Shown: positions 36,384 to 45,443 of the stretch, in pieces
How positions within the stretch are numbered: the stretch's first letter is position 1
Layout of the letters: each line of letters starts with the position of its first letter
Assembly: GCF_900188005.1 (NCBI RefSeq)
Contig: NZ_FZNR01000002.1
Location: 372,001-436,000 of the forward strand
Length of the DNA stretch: 64,000 bases
Source of the DNA: Actinoplanes regularis
GTDB lineage: Bacteria > Actinomycetota > Actinomycetes > Mycobacteriales > Micromonosporaceae
Direction: 5' to 3'
Made by a program: the position numbers and the translations under genes
Notes under the pieces: model-generated
Told to the model about the DNA's origin: nothing
The model's input: the letters and a program-made list of their open reading frames with translations, nothing else
Database searches by the model: none

Positions 36384-37727
36384 CTACTTGGCGGTCTCCC
36401 GGATGGCCTCGGCGAACGCCTCGGACCGGTGCTCGAAGTTCCGGAACCGCCCATAACTCGGCGCCGCCGGCGACAGCAGAACGACACCACCGGCCGGGGT
36501 CACCTCCCGAGCCAGCCGAACAGCGTCAGCGAGATCCTCCGACGAAACCGTCGTGATCTTCGACAGCCCAGACAATTCGGACAGAATGCGCGGCCCGCTG
36601 TCCGGCATCCCGATCACTGTGAGTTCACGCGAGGCGAGAAAATCTCGCAACGGAGCGTAGTCAAGGCCGCGATCAGTGCCCCCGACCAACACGGTGAGCG
36701 GGCGCCCCTCGTAGGCCTCGATGGCATGCATCGCGGAGTACGGCGACGTCGACAGGGTGTCGTCGACGAACGTCACACCCGACGGGTCCTCGATCTCGGT
36801 GAGCCGGTGCGGCAGGCCCTGGAACGACCGGACGGCCGCCTCCAACTCGGCCCGCGAGCCGACCACGTCGACGCCCATGCCGTCCAGCACGGCGAGGGCG
36901 ACACACAGGTTCCGCTCGTTGTGCCTGCCCTTGAGCCGCAGCGCGTCACGCTCGAACAGCGGTTCGTCGCTGCAGAACACCGTGCCGTCCTCGACCCGGA
37001 ACCGGGAGTCGTCCGCGGCCGCGGGCACCGGGGGGAAGCCGTTGCGGTCGATCACGCCACGGATCTCGTCGCGCAGGCGCTCGTCGGCGCCGTTCACCAC
37101 GATCAGATCCGGACCGTGGCCGAGGATGTTGAGCTTGTCACGGTAGTACTCGCGCTCACCGCCGTGGGCGTCCAGGTGTTCCGGGAAGAGCGAGGTGACC
37201 ACGGCCACCCGGGGCGAGTCGGACAGGTCCGCGCACTGGTAGCTGGAGAGCTCCAGGACGTACAGCTCGGCGGGTGGGAGGTCGAGCAGCGGGACGCCGA
37301 TGTTCCCGCCGTACGCGTTGGGCCGGCCGATCGCGGCCAGCAGGTGGCTGATCAGGCTGGAGGTGGTGCTCTTGCCCTTGCTGCCGGTGACGCCGACGGT
37401 CTTCGCGGCGTGGTCGGCCATCCAGAGCGCGCTGCCGCCGGTGACGGTGATCCCGCGGGCGCGCAACTCGGTCATGAACGGGTGGGTGGACGGCACGCCC
37501 GGCGAGCGGACCACCACGTCGGCGCTGACCAGGGCGGCGAAGGCGTGCTCGCCGCCGGCCAGCGGCGCGCGCGGGTCGTCCCAGGGGTCGTCGAGGTATC
37601 CGGCGCCGTCGTTCACCGCGATCAGCCGGGCCGGCTCGTGCGGGGCGATCGCGTTCACCGCGGCGCGGCCCTCCCTGCCGGTTCCCCAGACCGCCACCGA
37701 TCGGCCACGCAGGTCTGTCAGGCGCAC
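36384..37727 (-). CDS. murD2: MurD2-type UDP-MurNAc-L-Ala-glutamate ligase
   Basis: 447 residues of the Mur ligase family. A Rossmann-like UDP-binding domain (GRSVAVWGTGREGRAAVNAI) precedes the ATP-binding central domain with P-loop GVTGSKGKSTTSSL and ELSSYQCADL. The C-terminal domain follows (GLPHRLTEIEDPSGVTFVDDTLSTSP). It adds glutamate to UDP-MurNAc-L-Ala in the cytoplasm. Because it is head-to-head with a murL homologue, it is most likely the MurD2 form that adds L-Glu for later epimerisation. GTG 37727 follows GGGGAG by six bases. No dcw-cluster genes are near, so a standard murD probably exists elsewhere. Confidence 0.83.
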   Translation of the reverse strand: MRLTDLRGRSVAVWGTGREGRAAVNAIAPHEPARLIAVNDGAGYLDDPWDDPRAPLAGGEHAFAALVSADVVVRSPGVPSTHPFMTELRARGITVTGGSALWMADHAAKTVGVTGSKGKSTTSSLISHLLAAIGRPNAYGGNIGVPLLDLPPAELYVLELSSYQCADLSDSPRVAVVTSLFPEHLDAHGGEREYYRDKLNILGHGPDLIVVNGADERLRDEIRGVIDRNGFPPVPAAADDSRFRVEDGTVFCSDEPLFERDALRLKGRHNERNLCVALAVLDGMGVDVVGSRAELEAAVRSFQGLPHRLTEIEDPSGVTFVDDTLSTSPYSAMHAIEAYEGRPLTVLVGGTDRGLDYAPLRDFLASRELTVIGMPDSGPRILSELSGLSKITTVSSEDLADAVRLAREVTPAGGVVLLSPAAPSYGRFRNFEHRSEAFAEAIRETAK

Positions 37728-37800
37728 GTCGTCTCCCCAGGTCAGTTGTTCGCGGGACCGCACTAATATTGCCCGTCGGCCGTCAGACAGGAGTTCCCGG

Positions 37801-39099
37801 GTGCAGTTCGACGTCATGCGCTTCCCCTCGTACGCGTTCGACCCGACGACGGGGGTCGCCACGTTCGACTACCTTCTCGACGGCCCGGAACCGCTCGAGT
37901 TCACCGAGACGATCACGCTCCCGGTGCCGGCCACGCCACAGCACCCCGAGACGCTCCACCGGGTGCTGGAGCTGCTGCACGTGGTCGCCGGCGTGAGCTA
38001 CTACAAGGTCGGCGCCCCGCGCCGGGTGCTCGCGCCGCGGCCGGTCGCGGCCGAGGTGGCCGCCTGGTTCACCCGCGTCTACACGGACGGGCTGGCGGAG
38101 TACGCGTACCGCAACCAGCTCCCGCACGTCCTGGAGCTGACCGTGGAGACCCCGGGCGTGCTGCCCGCCGCGACCCCGGCCGAGGTCACCGGGGCGCCGC
38201 TCTCCGCGGTCGGCGGCGGCAAGGACTCGATCGTCACGCTGGAGCTGCTACGCGCGGCCGGGCTCGGCCCGGTGCCGTTCTCGGTGAACCCGAACCCGGT
38301 GATCGAGAACGTGAACGCCGCTTCCGGCCTGTCCGCGCTGGCCGCCCGCCGCCGCCTCGACCCGCGCCTGTTCGAGCTGAACAAGGCCGGCGCGCTGAAC
38401 GGGCACATCCCGGTCACCGCGATCAACTCGCTGATCGCGATCGCCACCGCGGTCTGGCACGGTCTGGGTCCGGTGGTGATGTCGAACGAGCGCTCGGCCT
38501 CCGACCCGAACCTGATCTGGAACGGGCACGAGGTGAACCACCAGTGGTCCAAGGGGGTGCTCGCGGAGGGGCTGCTGCGGGACGCGGTGGCGGCGCACAC
38601 CGGGCTGGTCGACCCGTACTTCTCGCTGCTGCGGACGCTCTCCGAGCTGCACATCGCGCAGCTGTTCGCCGATCACACAGCGTACGATGATGTTGTTACA
38701 AGCTGTAACAAGGCTTTCAAGCTGCACGACCCGACGGCGCGCTGGTGCGGTGACTGCCCGAAGTGCCGCTTCGTCTTCCTGGCGATGGCACCGCACATGC
38801 CCCGGGAGCGGCTCGCGCACATCTTCGGGCACGACCTGTTCGCGGACCCGGCCCAGGTGCCGGGCTTCCTGGAGCTGCTCGGGGTCGACGCGCACAAGCC
38901 GTTCGAGTGCGTCGGGGAGGCCGAGGAGTGCCTGGTGGCGCTCTCGATGCTGACCGACGACGCGCCGGTGCTGGTCGCACTGCGTGCGGCGGTCCCGGCG
39001 TCGGCCTGGGCGGACGCGTCACACAGCAACGTGTTCACGCCGGGCGGGCAGCACCACATCCCGCCGGCGTACCTGAAGATCCTCGACGACGCCCTCTGA
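37801..39099 (+). CDS. murL: MurL-type UDP-MurNAc-L-Ala-L-Glu epimerase
   Basis: 432 residues. The protein has a PP-loop-like motif SAVGGGKDSIVTLELL (about 134-149) and a C-terminal CGDCPKC cluster (316-322) followed by RFVFLAMAPHMPRERLAHIFG. It matches the MurL family, first described in Xanthomonas, where it epimerises the terminal L-Glu of UDP-MurNAc-L-Ala-L-Glu to D-Glu using ATP and metal. GTG 37801 has AGGAG nine bases upstream. The 73-base gap to divergent murD2 must hold promoters for both, so they are likely coexpressed. The pair would bypass or supplement glutamate racemase and MurD. Confidence 0.84.
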   Translation: MQFDVMRFPSYAFDPTTGVATFDYLLDGPEPLEFTETITLPVPATPQHPETLHRVLELLHVVAGVSYYKVGAPRRVLAPRPVAAEVAAWFTRVYTDGLAEYAYRNQLPHVLELTVETPGVLPAATPAEVTGAPLSAVGGGKDSIVTLELLRAAGLGPVPFSVNPNPVIENVNAASGLSALAARRRLDPRLFELNKAGALNGHIPVTAINSLIAIATAVWHGLGPVVMSNERSASDPNLIWNGHEVNHQWSKGVLAEGLLRDAVAAHTGLVDPYFSLLRTLSELHIAQLFADHTAYDDVVTSCNKAFKLHDPTARWCGDCPKCRFVFLAMAPHMPRERLAHIFGHDLFADPAQVPGFLELLGVDAHKPFECVGEAEECLVALSMLTDDAPVLVALRAAVPASAWADASHSNVFTPGGQHHIPPAYLKILDDAL

Positions 39100-39111
39100 C
39101 GGCCGGGGCGG

Positions 39112-39957
39112 TCACGAGCACTGGAGCACGAGCCAGGACCGGTCGAAGTCACCGACGGCCAGGTCCTGGCGCCGGATCCAGTAGTAGAGCCGACCGGAGT
39201 CCGCCCAGACCCAGTCCATGGTGTCGTCCGTGTCGACCTGCCACAGCAGCAGCCAGTCCTCGGCACCCGGCCTGAGCTGCTCGACCCGGGCGCCTTCGAG
39301 GCCGGCCGGGTTGCCGTGGTGCACGCCGTTCGCGGCGAGCTGGCATTCCAGCCGCATCGGGCCCTGCAGCAGGTCGGGCCAGCCGAAGACGCGATGCAGC
39401 GGGACGTCGTCGTGCTCGAACGCCCGGTAGAAGTCCTCGACCGGGTCGCGGCGCTGCCACCAGTGCTTCCCCCGCCCGGCTTCGACCTCCGGCTCCTCGA
39501 TCCCCGGCACCGTCCGCACCACGGCGACATCGACGGCGTGCCCGGTGAACGACTCCGAGGGGCCGGAGACGGGGCTGGAAGCGGACCCGACCGCCGAGTC
39601 CAGCGGCGTCACCACCACCCGCCAGTGCCCGGCGTCCGCGGGATCGAAGCCCCACCGCTGCTCCGCCCAGTCGTAGAAGAACCCCAGCACCGTCTCCGGC
39701 GGCAGGTACGCGGCCCCGAGCCCCGCATTGACGTCGTCGCTGTTCAACTGGCCGAGGAAGTACTGCGCGTTCCCGGAGGGCGAGTACGGCCAGGCGACAC
39801 CCGGCGCCAGCAGCGGCAGCCCACCGAGGCGGGTCCCCGTCGTGTCCGGGGCGCACTCGGCGGCGACGGTCAGCCGCAGCGAGGGAAGGGCCGTCTCCGC
39901 CAGCACCGCCCGCAACTTGGGAAGGGCCGCTCCCAGCAGGTGATCGTCGATCTCCAC
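39112..39957 (-). CDS. YwqG/DUF1963 family protein
   Basis: 281 residues, matching the YwqG fold. The conserved parts are TRLGGLPLLAPGVAWPYSPSGNAQYFLGQLN (about 40-72), HRVFGWPDLLQGPMRLECQLAANG, and WLLLWQVDTDDTMDWVWADSGRLYYWIRRQDLA near the end. The protein is cytoplasmic, with no signal. Function of the family is unknown. Convergent with murL, 12 bases apart. A 12-bp palindrome (CAAGGCGCCTTG, 40023-40034) lies about 66 bases upstream of the start and could be an operator. Confidence 0.82.
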   Translation of the reverse strand: MEIDDHLLGAALPKLRAVLAETALPSLRLTVAAECAPDTTGTRLGGLPLLAPGVAWPYSPSGNAQYFLGQLNSDDVNAGLGAAYLPPETVLGFFYDWAEQRWGFDPADAGHWRVVVTPLDSAVGSASSPVSGPSESFTGHAVDVAVVRTVPGIEEPEVEAGRGKHWWQRRDPVEDFYRAFEHDDVPLHRVFGWPDLLQGPMRLECQLAANGVHHGNPAGLEGARVEQLRPGAEDWLLLWQVDTDDTMDWVWADSGRLYYWIRRQDLAVGDFDRSWLVLQCS

Positions 39958-40095
39958 GCCCGGATCCCCCTCTCCCGCCCGCCGCGGTGAGCAGCACGGC
40001 CCGAGACCCGAGTCTGCCCTGACAAGGCGCCTTGAGCAGGACGAATCCCTACCGGAGGCGGGTAGCGCCGGCGGTCACCGTGTGCTGGGCGGTGA

Positions 40096-41898
40096 TCACT
40101 CCGGTGCGTCGTGGTGGATGCGCCCCGGGTCCACACCCAGTTCCCGCAACGCGACACCGGTCGCGGCCAGCATGAGCGGCGGCCCGGCCAGGTACACCTC
40201 GTACCGCGACCACTCGCCGTAGGCCGCCACCGCGTCGGTGACCAGCCCGAACGGGTACGGTCCCGGATCGCCCTCGGCGACAACCGGGACGATCGTGATC
40301 CGTGGCGCCTGGCGGGAGAGCTCCATCAGCTCGTCGATATCGTAAAGCTCGCCGAGGTTGCGCACGCCCCAGAACAGCACCGCCTGCCGTGGGTCCTGGC
40401 TCGCGGCCAGGTGGGCGAGCATCGCCTTCATCGGCGCGACCCCGGTGTCCCCGGCGATCATCAGGATGCCCCGGCGCGGTTCGGCGGGCAGGCCCATGTC
40501 GCCCTCGGCGCGACCGACCCGGATCCGGTCACCGACCCGGGTCTCGTACACCAGGGTTCCGCTGACCCCGTTCTCCGTCTTGGCGCGGACGTGCAGTTCG
40601 ATCTCGTCGTTCAGGAGCGGGCTGCCGGCCACCGAGTACGGCCGCTGGGCCCCCGGTACGCCGTCGACCTCGACCCGGACGTACTGCCCGGGCCGGTAGG
40701 GCAGCGGCAGGAACGGCCGCAGCCGGACCACGGCCAGGTCGGGCCGGCGCAGCTCGTGGCTGATCACCTCGGTGTCCCAGACGGTCGGCTGGTAGGCGAC
40801 CAGCGTCCCGCCGTGCACCAGCCACTTGTAGATGTGCTGCCAGGCCCAGCGCCACGTCTGGTCGAACTCCTGCCGCCACTCGCCCGGTTCCATCCCGGCC
40901 CGCAGCGCTTCGGCGAGCGCCGCGCCGACCAGCCGCAGCTGGGTCCACTGCACGCCACACTCGGCGAGGGCGGCGCCCAGCCGCGCGCAGCCGGCCACCA
41001 CGGCCGGCGGGTCGTCGATCCGCTGGACCAGCCAGGTGAGCGCCCGGCCGAGCTGTTCGCGCTGGGAATCCGTGGCGCCGGGCAGGCCGGCGAGCAGGTC
41101 CGGCTGGGCCTGGAGCAGCGCGTACCAGAGCCGCCCGGCCACCTCGTCGCTGCCGCCGGCGAGCGCCAGGCTGGTGCTGAGCAGCCGCTGGGTGTCGAGC
41201 AGCGCCGTGGTGTCGCCCGGCTCCATGCCGTCGGCGGACACGTTCTGCCGGGCGGTTCGGTACGCGAGGGGCGTACCGGCCTGATCGGTGTTCGCCGAGG
41301 GGAACTCGGTTCCGGGCGCGCCGATCGGGCGTACCTTCGGCACGCCCGGGACGTTGGGCACCGGGGGCGTCGGACCGGCGGGGTTGATCCCGCCGATGGG
41401 ATTGACCCGATTGACCGGTACGCCGTAGGCGGCGCTCGCTCCGGCCCAGTCCGGCGCCCGTCCCCCGAGCCCGGAACGGCCCAGAACGGCGCCCTGGCCG
41501 CCCCGCCAGAGCAGCTCCGAGCCGGGACGCGGACCACCGCCCGCCCCAGCGCCGGTCGCCGCGCTCCCGGGCTGTCCGGCCGTCTCGCCGGCCGGACCGG
41601 TCCCGCCGCGCTGGGCGGCCCGTCCGATCCCTCCGGCGCCCGCCCCGCGCCGGCCCTCGTCGCCGACCGCGGACTCCTGGCCGGCAGCGGCGCCTCGCGC
41701 CGAGGGAGTGGTGACCGGATATCCGGTCGCGGACTCCGCCGGGTCCGGCTCGGGCTCGACCCTCTCGGTGGACATGTCGGTCAGCGCGGCAGCGGTGTCA
41801 GCGACGCCGGCGGCCGCCGCGTCGGGCGCGCTCTGGCGAAGCCGGATGGCCCGCAACAGGGCGAGCAGGTGTGGGTCTGATCCCTGACCAGACGTCAA
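40096..41898 (-). CDS. Flavohaemoglobin-like protein: disordered N-terminus, degenerate globin, FAD/NAD reductase
   Basis: About 600 residues. Residues 1-220 are Gly/Pro/Ala-rich and likely disordered. A globin-like segment follows (about 235-370, SDEVAGRLWYALLQAQPDLLAGLP to GVQWTQLRLVGAALAEAL). Then comes a ferredoxin-NADP reductase module with FAD motif RPYSVAGSP and NAD motif AGDTGVAPMKAMLAHL. In flavohaemoglobins the proximal haem ligand His lies five residues before the GV...VG segment; here that stretch reads RLGAALAECGV with no His, and the CD1 Phe region is also changed. Haem binding is therefore doubtful and the protein may be a reductase. TTG 41898 after a GGGGGG run is the preferred start; TTG 41937 is possible. 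Confidence 0.78.
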   Translation of the reverse strand: MTSGQGSDPHLLALLRAIRLRQSAPDAAAAGVADTAAALTDMSTERVEPEPDPAESATGYPVTTPSARGAAAGQESAVGDEGRRGAGAGGIGRAAQRGGTGPAGETAGQPGSAATGAGAGGGPRPGSELLWRGGQGAVLGRSGLGGRAPDWAGASAAYGVPVNRVNPIGGINPAGPTPPVPNVPGVPKVRPIGAPGTEFPSANTDQAGTPLAYRTARQNVSADGMEPGDTTALLDTQRLLSTSLALAGGSDEVAGRLWYALLQAQPDLLAGLPGATDSQREQLGRALTWLVQRIDDPPAVVAGCARLGAALAECGVQWTQLRLVGAALAEALRAGMEPGEWRQEFDQTWRWAWQHIYKWLVHGGTLVAYQPTVWDTEVISHELRRPDLAVVRLRPFLPLPYRPGQYVRVEVDGVPGAQRPYSVAGSPLLNDEIELHVRAKTENGVSGTLVYETRVGDRIRVGRAEGDMGLPAEPRRGILMIAGDTGVAPMKAMLAHLAASQDPRQAVLFWGVRNLGELYDIDELMELSRQAPRITIVPVVAEGDPGPYPFGLVTDAVAAYGEWSRYEVYLAGPPLMLAATGVALRELGVDPGRIHHDAPE

Positions 41899-42027
41899 CT
41901 GACACCCCCCGAGTAGCGGAACGCAAGGACAGTACAACCGTACTTCCGCAGATGGAACGGCACTCGGTCAAGCCGCTGCCGGGACCGGCCCGCACCGGTC
42001 ACCCGGTCCGGTCGGCACAATGCTGGT

Positions 42028-42834
42028 GTGCCAGCCATCGCCATCACCAGCCCCGACGACCCCCGCATCGGCGACTTCCGCGCGCTGACCGACCTCGAAC
42101 TGCGTACCCGCTGGGAGCCGCCCAACGGCCTGTTCATCGCCGAGGGGGAGCTCGTCATCCACCGCGCCCTGCGCGCCGGCTATCAGATGCGCTCCGCACT
42201 CGTCGACGAGAAGCGCGCCGGCCAGCTCACCGGGCTGCCCGAGAGCGTTCCCCTCTACACGGCCGCCCCGCCGGTGCTGGAGTCGATCACCGGCTTCCAC
42301 GTCCACCGCGGGATCCTCGCCTCCTTCCACCGCCGCCCGCTGCCGACCCTGGATCGGCTGCTGGCCGGCGCCCGGAATCTCGCCGTTCTCGAGGGCCTGA
42401 ACACGCACACGAATCTCGGCGCGCTGTTCCGGAGCGCCGCCGCGCTCGGCATCGACGCCATCGTGCTCTCCCCCAACTGCGCGGACCCGCTCTACCGGCG
42501 TGCCGTGCGGGTCAGCATGGGCGAGGTCTTCGCCATCCCCTACACCAAGACCGACACGTGGCCGGAGCCGCTCGACGCCATCCGCGACGCCGGTTTCACC
42601 CTCCTGGCGATGACTCCCGCCCCGGACTCTGTCGCACTGCACCGACTCACCCCGGAGCAGCGGCGGCGTCCCGCGCTGCTGCTCGGCGCGGAGGGGCCCG
42701 GGCTGACCCCGGAGGCGTTGAAGGCCAGCGACGTGCGGGTCGCGATCCCGATGCACAACAACGTCGACTCCCTGAACGTCGCCACCGCCGCCGCCATCAC
42801 CTTCTACGAGCTGACCCGGGATCCGGCCTCCTGA
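42028..42834 (+). CDS. TrmH/SpoU-family RNA 2'-O-methyltransferase
   Basis: 268 residues. An N-terminal substrate-binding domain (GLFIAEGELVIHRALRAGYQMRSALV) precedes the SPOUT knot domain with all three motifs: NLGALFRSAAALGIDAIVL, ALLLGAEGPGLTPEAL, and IPMHNNVDSLNVATAAAITFYE. It should methylate a ribose 2'-OH in tRNA or rRNA using SAM; the target nucleotide is not predictable. GTG 42028 is the start. Its stop abuts the stop of the convergent gene (TGATCA, no space between). Confidence 0.9.
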   Translation: MPAIAITSPDDPRIGDFRALTDLELRTRWEPPNGLFIAEGELVIHRALRAGYQMRSALVDEKRAGQLTGLPESVPLYTAAPPVLESITGFHVHRGILASFHRRPLPTLDRLLAGARNLAVLEGLNTHTNLGALFRSAAALGIDAIVLSPNCADPLYRRAVRVSMGEVFAIPYTKTDTWPEPLDAIRDAGFTLLAMTPAPDSVALHRLTPEQRRRPALLLGAEGPGLTPEALKASDVRVAIPMHNNVDSLNVATAAAITFYELTRDPAS

Positions 42835-43422
42835 TCAGTGCACGAGGTAGGTCAGGTGGGTGGCGTTGCCGGACGGCCGCACGTGCACCTGCCGCAGTCG
42901 CCGGAGCCGGCCGTCCCCGAAGAGCGGGGTGCCGGCGCCGAGCAGCACCGGCGCCAGGTGCAGCCGCAACTCGTCGACGAGGCCGGCGTCGAGCGCGCCA
43001 CGGATGACCGCCGCGCCGCCCATGATCACCACGTCCCGGTCGCCGGCGATCGCCAGGCCCTTCGAGACGGCGCCGGCGACCCCGTCGACGACGAACGTCA
43101 TCCGGTCGGCGAGACGCACCCGCGCCGGCGGCTGGCGGGTCACGACGAGCACCGGTGGCTCGGCGGCGCGGTCCGCCCCGTACCCCATCTCGTCGGTCCA
43201 GCCGTGCGGGCCGTCGACGATGTCGAACAGCCGCCGGCCCATGATCACCGCCCCGGTGGCGGCGACCGTGCTGTCCAGCACGTCGTGGTCGACCGGGTCG
43301 GGGTGCAGGGCCCAGGTGTGCAGCGCCTCCCCGCCGTCACCGAGGCCGTTCTCCAGCCCCGGGTTCGGACCGGTCACGAACCCGTCCAAGGAGATCGAGA
43401 TGTCGGCGATCACGCGTGCCAT
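42835..43422 (-). CDS. Dihydrofolate-reductase-fold protein (RibD C-terminal family)
   Basis: 195 residues. It opens ARVIADISISLDGFVTGPN, the standard beginning of this family, with GAVIMGRRLFDIVDG (NADPH-binding loop), VVIMGGAAVIRGALDAGLVDELRLHLAPVLLGAGTPLF and a C-terminal strand. It is probably an NADPH-dependent reductase of unknown substrate; proteins of this group are not true FolA enzymes. ATG 43422 is five bases after GGGGG. The gene is convergent with the SpoU gene, sharing a TGATCA double stop. Confidence 0.83.
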   Translation of the reverse strand: MARVIADISISLDGFVTGPNPGLENGLGDGGEALHTWALHPDPVDHDVLDSTVAATGAVIMGRRLFDIVDGPHGWTDEMGYGADRAAEPPVLVVTRQPPARVRLADRMTFVVDGVAGAVSKGLAIAGDRDVVIMGGAAVIRGALDAGLVDELRLHLAPVLLGAGTPLFGDGRLRRLRQVHVRPSGNATHLTYLVH

Positions 43423-43459
43423 GGCTGCCCCCTTGGAAAAGAATCCGTCGGGACAAGTC

Positions 43460-44131
43460 TTAGGCGCGCGGCACCAACCTGCCACCCGTCCAGGCCAGCC
43501 CCATCCCCGCCGCGAGCAGCAGCAACGCTCCGACCGTCGGCAACGGCTTGACCGCGTACGATCCCGCACCCAGCGCCACCGAGGCGAGCATCAGCAGCAC
43601 CCCGTCGGCGGGGTTGACCAGCTTCGAGCGGAACACCGCCCAGCCGAGCAGCAGCATCCCGGCCCCGCAGATCGCGCAGGCCACTTCGACCAGAATCGGC
43701 ACCTGCCCGGGCGCGATCGGGACCGCGTCGACGGCGGTCTCCTCGGGCAGTGCGGCCAGCGGCAGCAGCAGGGTGGCGCCGGCCAGGGTGACCAGCAGGC
43801 CGGACATCGCGACCCGCCGGGTCGGTGACCCGGCGAGCAGCCCGGCCAGGGCGATCAGGGCGATGGCGGCCAGCCAGCCGGCGAGCAGCCCGACCGGGAG
43901 CGGCCCGGGCGGGATGTTCACGCCCAGGGTGAGCCAGCCGTAGAGAACCGCGGCCGCGGGCAGGGCCCAGAGGGCCAGCCGGGCGAATCTCCGCACCGAC
44001 CAGATCCAGACGGCATCCCGTACCGGAAGCAGGTAGTGGTCCGCGGACGAGCCGGCTGGGGCGGCGCCGACCCAGGCCGGGGCGACCCGCAGGGGCCGCC
44101 CGCTCGCGGTTTGACGCTGGCTGATGCTCAT
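43460..44131 (-). CDS. Integral membrane protein of unknown function
   Basis: 223 residues. After a 45-residue cytoplasmic head, about six to seven hydrophobic segments are visible (LALWALPAAAVLYGWL; LLAGWLAAIALIALAGLLAG; MSGLLVTLAGATLLLPLAAL; VEVACAICGAGMLLLGWAVF; VLLMLASVALGAGSYA; VGALLLLAAGMGLAW). No conserved polar motif points to a transporter. It starts upstream of the DHFR-fold gene on the same strand, with 37 bases between stop and start. Function unknown. Confidence 0.7.
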   Translation of the reverse strand: MSISQRQTASGRPLRVAPAWVGAAPAGSSADHYLLPVRDAVWIWSVRRFARLALWALPAAAVLYGWLTLGVNIPPGPLPVGLLAGWLAAIALIALAGLLAGSPTRRVAMSGLLVTLAGATLLLPLAALPEETAVDAVPIAPGQVPILVEVACAICGAGMLLLGWAVFRSKLVNPADGVLLMLASVALGAGSYAVKPLPTVGALLLLAAGMGLAWTGGRLVPRA

Positions 44132-44256
44132 GGCTCCGCCTCGCTCGCAGGGGCAACACGCTCCAGCGGCGGGGGCGACCGTCGGAATCCGAGTCGAAGC
44201 ATGCCAAACTTGCAGGAAGCCGTGAGCCTTATCTCACAAAATATTCGGAAAACGCA

Positions 44257-44286
44257 GACGGCTCGTCGCCGGAGCGACGAGCCGTC
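44257..44286 (-). terminator. Terminator after the SPFH-protein gene
   Basis: Perfect 13-bp stem GACGGCTCGTCGC / GCGACGAGCCGTC with a four-base loop, ten bases past the stop on the minus strand. It is followed on that strand by TGCGTTTTCC, a short T-run, so it is a near-canonical intrinsic terminator. Confidence 0.85.
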
Positions 44287-44295
44287 CCAAAAAGG

Positions 44296-45408
44296 TCAGA
44301 CCTTGTCCGGCAGGCTGTCGGCGTCGGTCTCACCGATCGCCGCGGACGGCGGCACCGGCTGCCCGGCCGTCAGCGCGGCGGTGGTGTCCGGGTCGCCGGA
44401 GACCTGTGCCTCGGCCGCACGCACCTCGGCGTCCACCCGCTGCGCCTCGGCGGCCGCGGCCGCGGCCGCCTCCGCCGCCTCGCGCTCGACCTCGCCCGAG
44501 TCGACCCGCGGCGACGGGGTGTCGCCGACCATGTTCGCCAGGCCGCCGAGCGCGCCGCCCAGGCCCTCCAGGGCCTTGGTCAGCTCGGTCGGCACGATCC
44601 AGACCTTGTTGGCCGAGCCGTTCGCGATCTGCGGCAGCGACTGCAGGTACTGGTAGGCCAGCACCTTCTGCGACGGGTTCGCCTGGTGGATCGCGTCGAA
44701 CACCGTGCGGATGGCCTTGGCCTGACCCTCGGCCTGCAGGATCCGGGACTGCCGGTCACCGTCGGCGCGCAGCACCGCGGCCTGCTTCTCACCCTCGGCG
44801 GTGAGGATCTGGGCCTGCTTGTGACCCTCGGCGTTGAGGATGGTGGCGCGGCGTTCCCGCTCGGCGCGCATCTGCTTCTCCATCGAGTCGCGGATGCTGG
44901 GCGGCGGCTCGATCGCCTTGATCTCCACCCGGGTGACCTTGATGCCCCAGCGGCCGGTGGTCTCGTCCAGCACCGTGGAGAGGTGCCGGTTGATCTCCTC
45001 GCGGCTGGTCAGCGCCCGCTCCAGGTCGAGCGAACCGATGACGTTACGCAGCGTGGTGACCGTGAGCTGCTCGATCGCCTGGAGGAAGTTGGCGATCTCG
45101 TAGGTGGCGCGAACCGGGTCGACCGCCTTGAAGTAGAGCACCGTGTCGATCGAGACGACCAGGTTGTCCGAGGTGATCACCGGCTGCGGCGGGAACGAGA
45201 CCACCTGCTCCCGCATGTCCACCTTGCTGCGTACCGCGTCGACGAACGGGACCAGGATGTTCAACCCGGGGCTGAGGGTCCGCTTGAACTTGCCCAGCCG
45301 CTCGACGACGTCCATGCGCTGCTGCGGGACGATCCGGATGGACCGGGTGATGGTGATCACCGCGAAGAGCGCGATGACTATGACCAGGACAGCGATGACT
45401 GCTCCCAT
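44296..45408 (-). CDS. SPFH/Band 7 membrane protein (QmcA/paraslipin type)
   Basis: 370 residues. A single N-terminal membrane helix (AVIAVLVIVIALFAVITI) is followed by the SPFH domain (IRIVPQQRMDVVERLGKFKRTLSPGLNILVPFVDAV; VITSDNLVVSIDTVLYFKAVDP). A coiled coil then contains the repeated AEG(H/E)KQA heptad-like motif, and an Ala/Glu-rich tail ends the protein. Family members form ring assemblies in membrane microdomains and chaperone other membrane proteins. The NfeD-like gene lies 35 bases upstream on the same strand, the usual pairing. A strong terminator follows. Confidence 0.9.
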   Translation of the reverse strand: MGAVIAVLVIVIALFAVITITRSIRIVPQQRMDVVERLGKFKRTLSPGLNILVPFVDAVRSKVDMREQVVSFPPQPVITSDNLVVSIDTVLYFKAVDPVRATYEIANFLQAIEQLTVTTLRNVIGSLDLERALTSREEINRHLSTVLDETTGRWGIKVTRVEIKAIEPPPSIRDSMEKQMRAERERRATILNAEGHKQAQILTAEGEKQAAVLRADGDRQSRILQAEGQAKAIRTVFDAIHQANPSQKVLAYQYLQSLPQIANGSANKVWIVPTELTKALEGLGGALGGLANMVGDTPSPRVDSGEVEREAAEAAAAAAAEAQRVDAEVRAAEAQVSGDPDTTAALTAGQPVPPSAAIGETDADSLPDKV

Positions 45409-45443
45409 GGCGCCTCTCTATATGTACGTGATGGTGATGATTC

